NCBI GenBank assembly: GCA_963728965.1
Contig: CAVSMH010000008.1
Coordinates: 1 to 64,000 of the forward strand
DNA length: 64,000 nucleotides
DNA from: DASQZT01 sp963728965
GTDB lineage: Bacteria; Acidobacteriota; Terriglobia; Bryobacterales; Bryobacteraceae
Direction: 5' to 3'
In this document: positions 1 to 7,900 of the stretch, piece by piece
Numbering within the stretch: position 1 is the stretch's first letter
Layout of the letters: every line of letters starts with the position of its first letter
Program-made: the position numbers and the translations under genes
Notes under the pieces: generated by a model
Told to the model about the DNA's origin: nothing
The model's database searches: none
Seen by the model: only the letters and a program-made list of their open reading frames with translations

Positions 1-101
1 CAGAGGTGCGCAAGTGTCCGCCACGGTGGGTCCCGTGGATGGGCACCATGAGGTGGTAACAGCGTCTACGAACGAGGCGAAGGACTCGCTGCAACAGACA
101 C

Positions 102-560
102 TTATCCACAGGGGTCTTTTCGTCCCGAACGGGCGACTAATGAGCGCCGCCTCCCCTCTTGAGTTAAGGTGCAACACCCCCGCGCCCACGTTTCACGGCT
201 CCCAGTATTGTGGCGTTCCAGGCACCGTACTCTAACTCAAACGACCGTACCTCAACTCAAAACTCACCGTACTGCGAAGCAAAATAGACGGTACCCCGAC
301 ACAACCGAACGACCGTACCTCAACTCAAACGACCGTACTTCAAATCAATCCGACAGTACCCCAACGCAACGCGCACGGTACTTCAACGCAAGGCACACGG
401 TACCGTAACCCAAGGAGTGCGGTACCCCAACACAAGAAACACCGCACCACAACTCAATGGCTCCGCCAGCGGGGCTTGCGCCGCAAGGGCGAAATGCCCG
501 GCGCGGTCTGCTAAACATTTTTAGATATTCCTATATACTTCTTAAACAACATCTAACAGG
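102..560. other. oriV: Iteron-type replication origin (oriV)
   Basis: A perfect DnaA box (TTATCCACA) lies at 102-110. About eleven imperfect direct repeats follow from 222 to 458, spaced 21-23 bp, with a core like ACCGTACCTCAACTCAA. Repeat starts are near 223, 244, 265, 287, 312, 333, 352, 374, 397, 419 and 441. An AT-rich stretch at about 511-560 could melt. The initiator gene starts 43 bp further on. DnaA box, iterons, AT-rich segment and rep gene together are the standard layout of iteron plasmids. Function is inferred from this layout. Confidence 0.85.
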
Positions 561-602
561 GAAGCGGAGGGTTGTTGTTGCTAACGCATTTCGAATCAAG
601 AC

Positions 603-1982
603 GTGGAACAGACGCCGGAAGAAATTCAGGAGCTCATAGGAAGACGTCTCATCGAGCAGGCGGAAACCGATACGGAGCCGGTGAAACAAACCGGCGAGGA
701 TATCATCGTCCATGAAAGGGGAGGCGGCGACGAAGGCACTCCGATCGCCGAAGAGGACGCGACTTCGAAACTGCCTGTCACGACCTTCGCCAAGGTTGAG
801 AAGAGTCTCGCCTCACTCGGCTTCTTCACACCCTCAAGCCGGCGGATCAAGAATCAGCAAGTCAAACGCATCAGCTTCACCCGCGAGATCGAAGGTAAGC
901 GCGTCGAGGCGACGGCAGACATCATCCCGAGTGCGCTCTTCGGTCTCCCCATCACCGCCGACCAGGACAAGTACCTCGCCCTCCAACAGGTGATCACAGA
1001 TCTCCTCCAGTCCGACGGCAAGATAGCCAACCCCATCCGCTTCAGGTCGGCCGATCTTTTGCGGCTTCTCAAAAAGAGCACCAACGCCGGAAAGAACTAC
1101 AACGAGATAAGCGAGTGGCTCGACGTCATGTCCTCGACGACGATCATCTCGAACGGCGTCGTCTACATCGCCGGCAAGAAGCGGTACGCGCGAGATCGCT
1201 TCCGCGTGTTCGACCGCGCGGTGAGCGTCGGCAAGGAACTCGAGGACGGAACCATCGCCGACGCCAACTACGTGTGGCTCTCGCCTTGGCAACTCGAGAA
1301 CATCAATCACAACTTCCTGCTGCCAATCGACCTCGAGTCGTATCGCGAACTCAAAAACCACATCGCTAAGGCGCTCGTCCCACTTCTCCAGATTTGGCTC
1401 TTCGCATCCCACCGGGCCGGAACGTTCGAGAAGCGATACGACGAGCTCTGTGAAATGCTGACCCTCCAGAAGTATCACGCGCCATCCCTCATACTCCGGC
1501 AGCTCAAGCCGTCGCTCGATGAACTCACGATGCATGGGTACCTTGAAAAATGGCGGATCGAGAAGACGGCCGATAGGAAAGCATACAAGGTGATTTTCTT
1601 CCACGGCCCGAAGTTTCATCGCGACCGAAAGAAGCGTCTTGACCAGAAGCGCCACGCGACGGAGCCGGCGGTCCTTATTGCGGAGTCGGCGCCGAACGAG
1701 CCCGCCCTGCCGGAGCCAGGAAGACTCGAAGACCAGAAAACCGCAGCTCACCCACCCCAGCCGGGCACCCCGCCCATCCAAGATATTGCGGGTGATCCGT
1801 CACGCGATGAGCCTCGTGAAGAAAGCAACAGCGATGGGGGAGATTCGGCAGGTTCTCGGAAGACCTCCCAACCCGCGTCGTCGAGAGTGGTGGGGAGCAG
1901 GACGAGAAACAGGCGCCGAGCGTCAATCCGGCACTCGTCGACGAACTCTCTGCTCGCGGTGTCATGCCCTCAGCCGCCATGA
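603..1982 (+). CDS. Plasmid replication initiator RepA-like protein
   Basis: The product resembles the replication initiator protein A family of iteron plasmids, which bind the iterons and open the origin. The recognisable winged-helix-type body runs from about residue 60 to 340, followed by a charged Pro/Ser-rich tail. A GTG start at 603 follows the origin directly. From about residue 390 the reading becomes low-complexity and Arg-rich. The +2 frame downstream (CDS at 1964) instead gives a helical Rep-like C-terminus, so a one-base frameshift at roughly 1,780-1,890 probably splits one protein of about 640 residues. Confidence 0.8.
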   Translation: MEQTPEEIQELIGRRLIEQAETDTEPVKQTGEDIIVHERGGGDEGTPIAEEDATSKLPVTTFAKVEKSLASLGFFTPSSRRIKNQQVKRISFTREIEGKRVEATADIIPSALFGLPITADQDKYLALQQVITDLLQSDGKIANPIRFRSADLLRLLKKSTNAGKNYNEISEWLDVMSSTTIISNGVVYIAGKKRYARDRFRVFDRAVSVGKELEDGTIADANYVWLSPWQLENINHNFLLPIDLESYRELKNHIAKALVPLLQIWLFASHRAGTFEKRYDELCEMLTLQKYHAPSLILRQLKPSLDELTMHGYLEKWRIEKTADRKAYKVIFFHGPKFHRDRKKRLDQKRHATEPAVLIAESAPNEPALPEPGRLEDQKTAAHPPQPGTPPIQDIAGDPSRDEPREESNSDGGDSAGSRKTSQPASSRVVGSRTRNRRRASIRHSSTNSLLAVSCPQPP

Positions 1983-2533
1983 AGCTTCTCGCAGAGGTTC
2001 CACCGGGCCAACTTGAGCGCGTCAACGATTACATCGAGTACTGGGACAGCATCCAGGGCACCAAAGGGGCGGGCCTCCTCTACAGCCTCATCCGCGACGG
2101 ATCTCCGTTGCCCACCACATTTGAAACAGCCCGGCAAAAGAGAGAAAGCAGAGCGCTCAAAGAGCGCACATCCCGGATTGCGGCGGCCAACAAATCACTC
2201 CAGGAGGCATATGAGGCGTATACCCGGCAGGCGATCGATCGCTTTATCGAAGAGGAATATCCCAAGGATGAATTCGCACGCCTGGTTGAATCGAAGGTGC
2301 AGGAGTTCAATAGCCAGCCGACGTTCTGGGATAAGCTCCAGAAACCTGAGATCACAGAACAGATGGCACGCCATTCCGTTTGGGCCAGCGTCGCAGAGAA
2401 GGTGCCAGTGCTCTCGTTCGAGGACTTCTGCCGCCGCGAAGCTCCTCGCATTCTCGCGGGTTCCGGTGTCGACCCAACCGACATTGGCATCGTCACTCTG
2501 CCCGCTCCCGAACCGGCGCAGGCTACCGACTAG
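1964..2533 (+). CDS. C-terminal part of RepA-like initiator (frameshifted) or separate overlapping gene
   Basis: This frame encodes 189 residues with a helical, charged composition. Its upstream extension reads sensibly back to about 1,900 (ending in PALVDELSARGV), so the ATG at 1964 is probably not a true start. Similar short helical motifs are found at the C-terminus of RepA-type initiators. I interpret it as the tail of the preceding gene separated by an indel. An independent overlapping gene is possible but less likely. No catalytic motif is visible. Confidence 0.55.
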   Translation: MPSAAMKLLAEVPPGQLERVNDYIEYWDSIQGTKGAGLLYSLIRDGSPLPTTFETARQKRESRALKERTSRIAAANKSLQEAYEAYTRQAIDRFIEEEYPKDEFARLVESKVQEFNSQPTFWDKLQKPEITEQMARHSVWASVAEKVPVLSFEDFCRREAPRILAGSGVDPTDIGIVTLPAPEPAQATD

Positions 2534-2811
2534 CAGTAGCGCTACCGCGCCCTATACACCACCCAGACGCGCGAATCCGCCACTTTTAAGGTTGACCATA
2601 TCTGTTGCCCGAACCGCCCAACTCAAGGTCGTTTTGGGCCTCTGGGCGGCACATTGAGTCGCGGATAGGCATGCCCGCACGGCGGCCTTTGTCCGTAAGC
2701 GTCAACGCGTAATCGGCCGGGCAGTATCCGGCCTACAACTTGACGACCCGCTCATAGCGGCTAAAATTTAGAGCGGTCGGGAAGCAACGTGTACACCTTT
2801 CCAACCTTGAT

Positions 2812-2848
2812 AGCAGGCTTCGAGCCGACCTTAGAAGCCTGCTTTTTT
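2812..2848 (+). terminator. Rho-independent terminator
   Basis: A 10-bp perfect stem (AGCAGGCTTC with GAAGCCTGCT, 12-nt loop) is followed by a run of six T residues. It lies about 280 bp after the rep reading frames and would end their transcript. Nothing else is seen between 2534 and 2811. Confidence 0.8.
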
Positions 2849-2849
2849 C

Positions 2850-3478
2850 GTGTCCGCGCGGGGCATACGCCCCGGGGAACACGGTAGGGAAGAGGGTGGG
2901 GAAATCATTTCACCCCCTATCAGGCCGGCCGATCGGCCGAAAACCCTTGCGCTACCGCGCTATTTACTGGTGCCGCCACCCCGCCTGCTACCGCAGGCTT
3001 CCGGGCTAATTTTCACCTATCGGCTCTCTTCACCGCGGTCTCAAACGACCGCGCCTACCGGTACGTTCAGGTTCGCGTGCCTGACCGGCCCGACGAACGA
3101 ATTAGCCCGGAAGCCTGCGGCGCACCCGGAGCTCCCTAGCGGCAGGCTCCGGGCTCGCTAACCGCTCGGGCGGGGTGGCGGGACTGGTAGCGAACCGGCT
3201 AATATGCGGCCGGCATGCCGGCCTCACCGACCGCCCCATGGGCGGAATGGAAAAAGAGAAGGGCGCCGCAGGCGCCCGCCGACCAAAAGACTGGCCATAC
3301 CTGGCCGTAGAACTCCTCGGGGGCCTACCTATCGGCCGCGCCTCAGCCAGATCTCTATCGAGGTCTGTTCGGCGATCCTGGTTGCCGCTATCGCGCCCAG
3401 CTCATACACCGGCGGGCCGTTATAGATCAATAACTCGGCTCAGCTGAGCCGTATCTGAGCCAGTACCCCGGTAACTCC
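2850..3478. repeat. Gene-free region with GC-rich inverted repeats
   Basis: No credible coding frame is seen here. The region holds a perfect 21-bp inverted repeat, 2991-3011 against 3100-3120, separated by 88 bp. It also holds a 16-bp palindrome (CGGCTCAGCTGAGCCG) at 3436-3451 and many shorter GC-rich palindromes. The structure is plasmid-like (origin of transfer, resolution or partition site), but no family can be assigned. Confidence 0.5.
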
Positions 3479-3507
3479 TTGGCAATAAACCACTTATTAT
3501 CTATAAT
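3479..3507 (+). promoter_or_regulatory. Sigma-70-type promoter for DGR target gene 1
   Basis: TTGGCA at 3479-3484 and TATAAT at 3502-3507 are separated by 17 bp, near consensus. Transcription would start about 100 bp before the ATG at 3614. The leader contains a small CCCGA/TCGGG hairpin and a GGAAAGGAG ribosome binding site. Confidence 0.75.
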
Positions 3508-3613
3508 GTTTTAAGAAAAGTAGGGTGGTTTCCCGCACTTCAGACCGGATTCCTCCCCAGGAGCAAGCACCCGAACCCTCGGGTTCTCTCCCCTGGGAAA
3601 GGAGCCCAGTCAC

Positions 3614-4128
3614 ATGCAGCAGGAAAAGACGGCAGCCAATGCCGCACCTTGCAAATTCCCGGTCTGGCGAAGCATCAAGATCGGAACCGGACTCAAGACC
3701 GCCGACGACTTCCGCCGCGCCCTGACATCGGCCGGCTACAGGATCGGCACCTGGGCCAACGACATCCTCGGCAAGCCCGCGTTCAAAGCGGCAGCCGCGG
3801 AGAGCACGCTCGACCTCGTCGTCGCATCCGTCGCCGAGCTCGGCTTCGGAACGGCGCCACGCTCGCCGACATCTACGCCCGAGCCAAAGAGTTCGGCCTC
3901 GAGCTCTGCCCGGCGGAAGTCGGCCCGCAGCTCCGGCTGCAGTATGCCGACCAGCCCTACGGCGAATGGCTCCTCATCGCAATGGAGCCCATCACGGACT
4001 CCGTCGGCGATCCGTGCATCTTCGACGTCGAACTCGGCGGCTTCGGCCGGTGGCTCGACGGCGTCTGCGGCGACCCCGACGGTTTCTGGTTCGGCAGCGG
4101 CCGGTTCGTGTTCGTCCGCCGCAATTAG
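3614..4128 (+). pseudogene. DGR variable target protein 1 (one-base frameshift)
   Basis: This is the paralogue of the intact target at 7118. It shares the start (MQQEKTA), the N-terminal domain and the C-terminal variable region ending in FVFVRRN just before TAG at 4126-4128. Around 3842-3847 the gene reads GGCTTCGG where the paralogue has GGCTTTCGG. This one-T loss shifts the frame after about 77 residues. The second frame then carries the rest through the variable repeat. A strong ribosome binding site (GGAAAGGAG) precedes ATG 3614. The protein is either a recently broken copy or intact with a sequencing indel. The N-terminal domain resembles targets I recall from Patescibacteria DGRs. No signal peptide is visible. 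Confidence 0.85.
3994..4124 (+). repeat. DGR variable repeat VR1
   Basis: These 131 bp align without gaps to the template repeat at 4492-4622. I count 22 differences, and every one falls on a template adenine (examples: AAC to TTC, AAC to TGC, GAC to GGC). No C, G or T of the template is changed. The last 23 bp (from CGGTTCG to CGCAA) are identical, as expected for the initiation-of-mutagenic-homing end. Confidence 0.96.
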
Positions 4129-4148
4129 CACTTTGGCCTCTGGCCCTC

Positions 4149-4162
4149 GGGTCTTTAGACCC
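4149..4162 (+). repeat. Hairpin just downstream of VR1
   Basis: GGGTCTTTAGACCC forms a 6-bp stem with a 2-nt loop, 25 bp after VR1. An identical hairpin at the same distance follows VR2 but not the template repeat. DNA hairpins directly 3' of the variable repeat are known to promote retrohoming in the Bordetella phage DGR, so the same role is inferred. Confidence 0.7.
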
Positions 4163-4208
4163 TTGGCCCTTTGGCCTCCGTCCGCGCTTCGGAACAAGCG
4201 CACGATTG

Positions 4209-4240
4209 AGCCCTTGGAGAAATTCCAGGGGCTTTGCTTT
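4209..4240 (+). terminator. Terminator after DGR target 1
   Basis: A stem (AGCCCTTGGA with TTCCAGGGGCT, GAAA loop) is followed by a T-rich tract. The same structure follows target 2. It ends the target transcript upstream of the template repeat. Confidence 0.7.
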
Positions 4241-4491
4241 TGCCCGATTTTCCGTACAATGAGGCGCGGCAGTAGGTGAGTATGCAGGCGACCACGGTTG
4301 TCTGCCACCGAACCCAGTATCCCTGCGCCCGGAGTATCTCCGACGATGAGTTCGAGGTAGGGTGACGCAGGCAGACACTTCAGCAAAAGTGAAGCTACTT
4401 GGTATAGGTTGCTAGGGCATTACGATGCCGGATTCGATTCAACCCGGAGAGCACTCGACGGGCGGTGGCGCAGGGCGGCATCCTATACGCA

Positions 4492-4622
4492 ACGGACTCC
4501 GACGGCAATCCGAACATCTTCGACGTCGAACACGACGACAACGGCCGGTGGCTCAACGACAACTACGGCAACCCCGACAATTTCTGGAACGGCAACAACC
4601 GGTTCGTGTTCGTCCGCCGCAA
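4492..4622 (+). repeat. DGR template repeat (TR)
   Basis: This 131-bp template is rich in AAC, AAT and GAC codons (35 adenines in all) and lies between target 1 and the reverse transcriptase. It matches VR1 with 22 differences, all at template adenines. It matches VR2 with 15 at adenines plus two silent third-base changes (CGG to CGC, AAT to AAC). Adenine-specific mutagenesis from an unchanged template is the defining mark of a DGR. The 3' ends of TR and VRs are identical through CGCAA and then diverge, separating IMH* from IMH. Confidence 0.96.
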
Positions 4623-4628
4623 ATCGCT

Positions 4629-5045
4629 TCATTTCTCCCCCGGCCTCCCGGGGGAGTTTCGCTTTGAGAGCTGCCCGTTCCAGCCGCCAAGCATCCGGCC
4701 GACTTCATCCATTCGAAGCGACAGCGCGATGTATTTCTTGTCATCGATCGATTTCGTCTCCCAGAGGACCATAAGGAGGACTTTGAGCGTATCCGCCTTC
4801 CGGATGCAGACCCTGACATAGGGCTGCTTCTCGACGGGCGGCAGAAAGCCCGCCAGCGAGACGGCTTCGATGGCTTCCACGAAGAGGTTATCGATTCGCT
4901 GGCCGAGCGAGTACCGGTGGATCTTGGGCAGGAGGGGATAGTAGCCGTACCACAGAATGTACGCCGCCTTGAGCTTCTCGAGCACTGGCAAAAGCCGCGG
5001 TGCGAGGGTACTGTTATCGCCGTGGCCTGCAGGCAATTCACTCAT
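4629..5045 (-). CDS. avd: DGR accessory variability determinant Avd-like protein
   Basis: The 138-residue product has the four-helix-bundle signature of Avd and related 23S-IVS-like proteins: HRYSLGQRIDNL near residue 43, then WETKSIDDKKYIALS and MDEVGRMLGGW. Avd binds the DGR reverse transcriptase and template RNA and is needed for mutagenic cDNA synthesis. Start ATG is at 5045. The gene is on the strand opposite to TR, RT and targets and lies exactly between TR and RT, with its 5' end overlapping the probable start of RT. In most DGRs avd is co-directional with TR and RT, so this arrangement is odd. Confidence 0.88.
   Translation of the reverse strand: MSELPAGHGDNSTLAPRLLPVLEKLKAAYILWYGYYPLLPKIHRYSLGQRIDNLFVEAIEAVSLAGFLPPVEKQPYVRVCIRKADTLKVLLMVLWETKSIDDKKYIALSLRMDEVGRMLGGWNGQLSKRNSPGRPGEK
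4635..4656. repeat. GC-rich hairpin between TR and avd end
   Basis: CTCCCCCGG pairs with CCGGGGGAG across a 4-nt loop, 12 bp past the template repeat and inside the last codons of the minus-strand avd gene. It may end or stabilise the template RNA, or terminate avd on the other strand. Confidence 0.5.
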
Positions 5046-6038
5046 GGGTGCAACACTATCACTTCAGTCGAAAATCTCCTTGCCGCGTGGAGAGAGTTTG
5101 TTATTGGAAAACGTCACCGCCGAGATGTCCAGGAGTTCGAACTGCACCTCATGGACAACATCCTCGCTCTTCATCGCGACCTGGCCGCGAAGGCCTATCA
5201 TCACTCAGCATACGAGGCGTTCAGCATTTCAGACCCCAAGCCCAGGCGCATCCATAAAGCGACCGTCAGGGACCGGCTGCTCCATCACGCCATCCACAGG
5301 ATTCTGTACCCGTTCTTCGACAGAACCTTCATCGCTCACTCCTACTCGTGCAGAGTGGGGAAGGGGATGCACCGCGCGCTCAACGCATTCCGAACGTTCG
5401 CGCGCAAGGCATCGCGCAATCACACCAGAACGGCCTGGGTTCTCAAGTGCGACGTCAAACAGTTCTTCGCGACGATCGATCACGTGACGCTCATTGCCCT
5501 CCTCCAGGCGCACATACAGGATCAGGAAATTGTCGATCTCTTGGCCGAAGTGATCCAGAGTTTTCGCTCGGGGCAATCGGGCATCGGCTTGCCCCTCGGC
5601 AACCTGACGTCGCAGCTTTTCGCCAACGTGTACATGAACAGACTCGATCAGTTCGTGAAGCACCAGCTCAGGGCGCGGCACTATATCCGCTACTCGGACG
5701 ACTTCGTCATATTGTCCGATGACAAAGCGTGGCTCCAGGGCATATTGCCGCGGATCGACGGCTTTCTGCGCGTGGAACTCAAACTGAGCCTTCATCCAGG
5801 TAAGGTCTCGATCCAGACTGCCGCGTCCGGCGTCGATTTCCTCGGCTGGGTGCATTTCCCCGACCATCGCGTCGTCAGAACCGTGACGAAGCGCCGAATG
5901 CTGCACAGAATCCAACTCAAGGCCGGTGGAAAGGAAACGCTCCTGTCATACCAAGGGCTGTTGAGCCACGGCAATTCGTGGAAGCTTCAAGACCAGATTA
6001 CGAGGGACGCAGAAGCACTGAATGCACCGGCTTCCTGA
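5022..6038 (+). CDS. DGR reverse transcriptase
   Basis: The enzyme copies the template RNA into adenine-mutagenised cDNA. The N-terminal motif SVENLLAAWREF is typical of DGR and group-II-related RTs. Further motifs are CRVGKGMHRAL, a first catalytic Asp in LKCDVKQFFATID, the DGR-type LGNLTSQ in motif 4, and the active-site box RYSDDFVIL. The frame is open from 4917 but has no good ATG. GTG at 5022 is the best start by homology, and it would overlap the divergent avd by about 24 bp. Length (338 residues) is normal for DGR RTs. Confidence 0.93.
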   Translation: MACRQFTHGCNTITSVENLLAAWREFVIGKRHRRDVQEFELHLMDNILALHRDLAAKAYHHSAYEAFSISDPKPRRIHKATVRDRLLHHAIHRILYPFFDRTFIAHSYSCRVGKGMHRALNAFRTFARKASRNHTRTAWVLKCDVKQFFATIDHVTLIALLQAHIQDQEIVDLLAEVIQSFRSGQSGIGLPLGNLTSQLFANVYMNRLDQFVKHQLRARHYIRYSDDFVILSDDKAWLQGILPRIDGFLRVELKLSLHPGKVSIQTAASGVDFLGWVHFPDHRVVRTVTKRRMLHRIQLKAGGKETLLSYQGLLSHGNSWKLQDQITRDAEALNAPAS

Positions 6039-6232
6039 TAACTGGATTCAGCCCACACCTCCAACAACTTCAGCAATGGAGCCATCAACCCGCAGCTGTC
6101 GATCAAACGTGTTGAAGATAGAGAAGAAACGACCAACCCAAGTTGACGCGATTCACGCAGGTGATACTCTTTTGGCATTACTCCCCACCGGAGCCCAATA
6201 GGAGGAGTCCCCAGACAATAGCAATCTGACGC

Positions 6233-6707
6233 ATGAACGGTGAAATTGAGAATTTTGACGAAGTCATCTTGAAGGGCGAGGGATTGTACAAATCCTTCTC
6301 GTCCGTGCGCTGTCCGTTCTTCGAATCAGACGTGTATTTCAATTCCCGCGGCCTTGAACATCTGAAGTTCAAAGGCAGGGGAAAGGCACGTCCGCGGCAC
6401 GACCAATACATGCGCTTCCGGCTTTTGCATATCGTGCCCGAGATCCTGCGACTCACTCACACCCTTCAGGGAATCTGGGAAACGAAGCATTTCGAGCGAG
6501 TCCGAGTCAATGGCCGAACAGATACTGTCCTGCGTGCCAGTTAGTTATTACGAATTCATCGCCATCCTGAAGAATGTGCGAGTGAAGGTTATAGTGAAGC
6601 AGATCGATGATAACCAGAAATTCTTCTGGAGCATCATTCCATTTTGGGGAGTGAACAAAGAAACCAAGCGCCGAAAAATGCACGGGGGAAATCCGGCAGA
6701 AGACTAA
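6233..6707 (+). pseudogene. Unrecognised small protein, nuclease/toxin-like, frameshifted
   Basis: Two overlapping frames (6233-6544 and 6510-6707) join at about 6530-6540 into one plausible protein of about 155 residues. Notable stretches are YFNSRGLEHLKFKGRG, RVNGRTDTVLRAS and VKVIVKQIDDNQKFFWSIIPFW. The layout recalls small phage/plasmid PBECR-type barnase-EndoU-RelE-like nucleases, but I am not certain. It sits inside the DGR between RT and target 2. The 5' ribosome binding site is poor. Confidence 0.45.
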
Positions 6708-6717
6708 AAACAGAAAA

Positions 6718-6734
6718 CCCGCCTCTTTGGCGGG
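6718..6734 (-). terminator. Hairpin with T-tract on the minus strand
   Basis: CCCGCC and GGCGGG pair across a TCTTT loop. Read on the minus strand the stem is followed by a T-rich tract, so it could stop leftward transcription or work in both directions. Confidence 0.45.
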
Positions 6735-6990
6735 TGCTCTGGTGGTGCTTGGTTACGGCTTACGTATAGCCGTGAGAGGGCGAACCCTCCAAACACCGGC
6801 TTCACTATAACATTACTGCATGGAAAAGCAATGAATCGGGGGATAACAAAGAATCAACCGAGGCGACCGGCCGTTAAGTCTGGTCGAGTGAGTTAGTGAT
6901 GCTATCGGTGGGGGCGCTCATAATGCTGCACGATTGGTCCTCCTTCTGTTATGTTGCCAATCCCCACGCCGCCCATCTGGCGAACCGATA

Positions 6991-7018
6991 TTGACACTTA
7001 CCCTATATATGTTATAAC
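6991..7018 (+). promoter_or_regulatory. Sigma-70-type promoter for DGR target gene 2
   Basis: A perfect TTGACA at 6991-6996 is followed after 16 bp by TATAAC at 7013-7018, about 100 bp before ATG 7118. It resembles the target 1 promoter in placement but not in sequence. Confidence 0.7.
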
Positions 7019-7117
7019 CATTGCAGACCAGAAACTGGCCGCTCCCTCTCAGCGCCTGCCGCCTAAAAGACTCTTGATGAGTTTGGGCCTCAGGCCCTGG
7101 GAAAGGAGCCCAGTCGC

Positions 7118-7636
7118 ATGCAGCAGGAAAAGACAGCTACCGCCAACGCCGCTCGTTCACAATTCCCGGTCTGGCGAAGCATCAAGATCGGAACCGGACT
7201 CAAGACCGCCGACGACTTCCGCCGCGCCCTCACATCGGCCGGCTTCAGGATCGGCACCTGGGCAAACGACATCCTCGGCAAGCCCGCGTTCACCGCGGCA
7301 GCCGCGGAGAGCACGCTCGACCTCGTGGTCGCATCCGTCGCGGAACTCGGCTTTCGGAACGGCGCCACGACCGCCGACATCTACGCTCGCGCGAAATCAT
7401 TCGGCCTCGAGCTCTGCCCCGCGGAAGTCGGCCCGCAGCTCCGGCTGCAGTATGCCGACCAGCCCTACGGAGAATGGCTCCGCATCGCAATGGAGCCCAT
7501 CTCGGACTCCGTCGGCTATCCGAGCATCTTCGACGTCGTACACGACGACTACGGCCGCTGGCTCAGCGGCTACTTCGGCTACCCCGGCAACTTCTGGCAC
7601 GGCCACTACCGGTTCGTGTTCGTCCGCCGCAATTAG
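7118..7636 (+). CDS. DGR variable target protein 2 (intact)
   Basis: The 172-residue protein starts at ATG 7118 after GGAAAGGAG. Residues 1-125 are conserved with target 1 (SIKIGTGLKTADDFRRAL, WANDILGKP, LCPAEVGPQLRLQY). The C-terminal 44 residues are encoded by VR2 and end in RFVFVRRN. Conserved Trp, Gly and Phe between variable positions look like a scaffold holding exposed diversified residues. I recall this domain type in DGR targets of Patescibacteria. No signal peptide or membrane segment is seen, so a cytoplasmic location is likely. The ligand is unknown. Confidence 0.93.
   Translation: MQQEKTATANAARSQFPVWRSIKIGTGLKTADDFRRALTSAGFRIGTWANDILGKPAFTAAAAESTLDLVVASVAELGFRNGATTADIYARAKSFGLELCPAEVGPQLRLQYADQPYGEWLRIAMEPISDSVGYPSIFDVVHDDYGRWLSGYFGYPGNFWHGHYRFVFVRRN
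7502..7632 (+). repeat. DGR variable repeat VR2
   Basis: These 131 bp align without gaps to the template repeat. Fifteen substitutions fall on template adenines (AAC to TAC, CAC or AGC; GAC to GGC). Two others are silent. The two silent non-adenine changes suggest VR2 was last rewritten longer ago than VR1, or from a slightly different template. Confidence 0.96.
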
Positions 7637-7656
7637 CACTTTGGCCTCTGGCCCTC

Positions 7657-7670
7657 GGGTCTTTAGACCC
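7657..7670 (+). repeat. Hairpin just downstream of VR2
   Basis: The sequence and 25-bp distance match the hairpin after VR1 (GGGTCTTTAGACCC). It is a probable retrohoming cis element. Confidence 0.7.
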
Positions 7671-7715
7671 TTGGCCCTTTGGCCTCCGTCCGCGCTTCGG
7701 AACAAGCGCACGATT

Positions 7716-7750
7716 CAGCCCCTGGAGAAATTCCAGGGGCTTTTCATTTT
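7716..7750 (+). terminator. Terminator after DGR target 2
   Basis: AGCCCCTGGA pairs with TTCCAGGGGCT across a GAAA loop, followed by TTTTCATTTT. This is a strong intrinsic terminator homologous to the one after target 1. Confidence 0.85.
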
Positions 7751-7764
7751 CCGGTTCAGGCCCA

Positions 7765-7900
7765 TTTCGTGATTAGAATCGTCACAGACCGTTTGATGCT
7801 ATACAAGGTCAAACTCAAGACCGGCGCCACGGACGCTCCAGTCGTGCCGAGGACTGTTGGGCCACGGCAATACCTGGAAGGACCAAGACCGAATCATGTG
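7765..7900 (+). pseudogene. Remnant of a second DGR reverse transcriptase 3' end
   Basis: Two short frames match the last part of the RT at 5022-6038. RIVTDRLMLYKVKLKTG corresponds to RTVTKRRMLHRIQLKAG. After a frame change, GLLGHGNTWKDQDRI corresponds to GLLSHGNSWKLQDQI. It lies after target 2 just as the intact RT lies downstream of target 1. It is probably debris of a duplicated or recombined DGR. No active-site motif remains. Confidence 0.7.

Noticed and set aside
222..458. CRISPR array
   Set aside because: The repeats are imperfect, about 20 bp, and nearly contiguous without unique spacers. Position before rep fits iterons.
834..1781. Long minus-strand ORF
   Set aside because: It is an antisense shadow of the rep gene caused by GC-rich codon bias; no family features.
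4465..4821. Coding gene over the template repeat
   Set aside because: The frame simply reads the TR in the same phase as the VRs and then runs through antisense avd. The TR is a template, not a protein gene.
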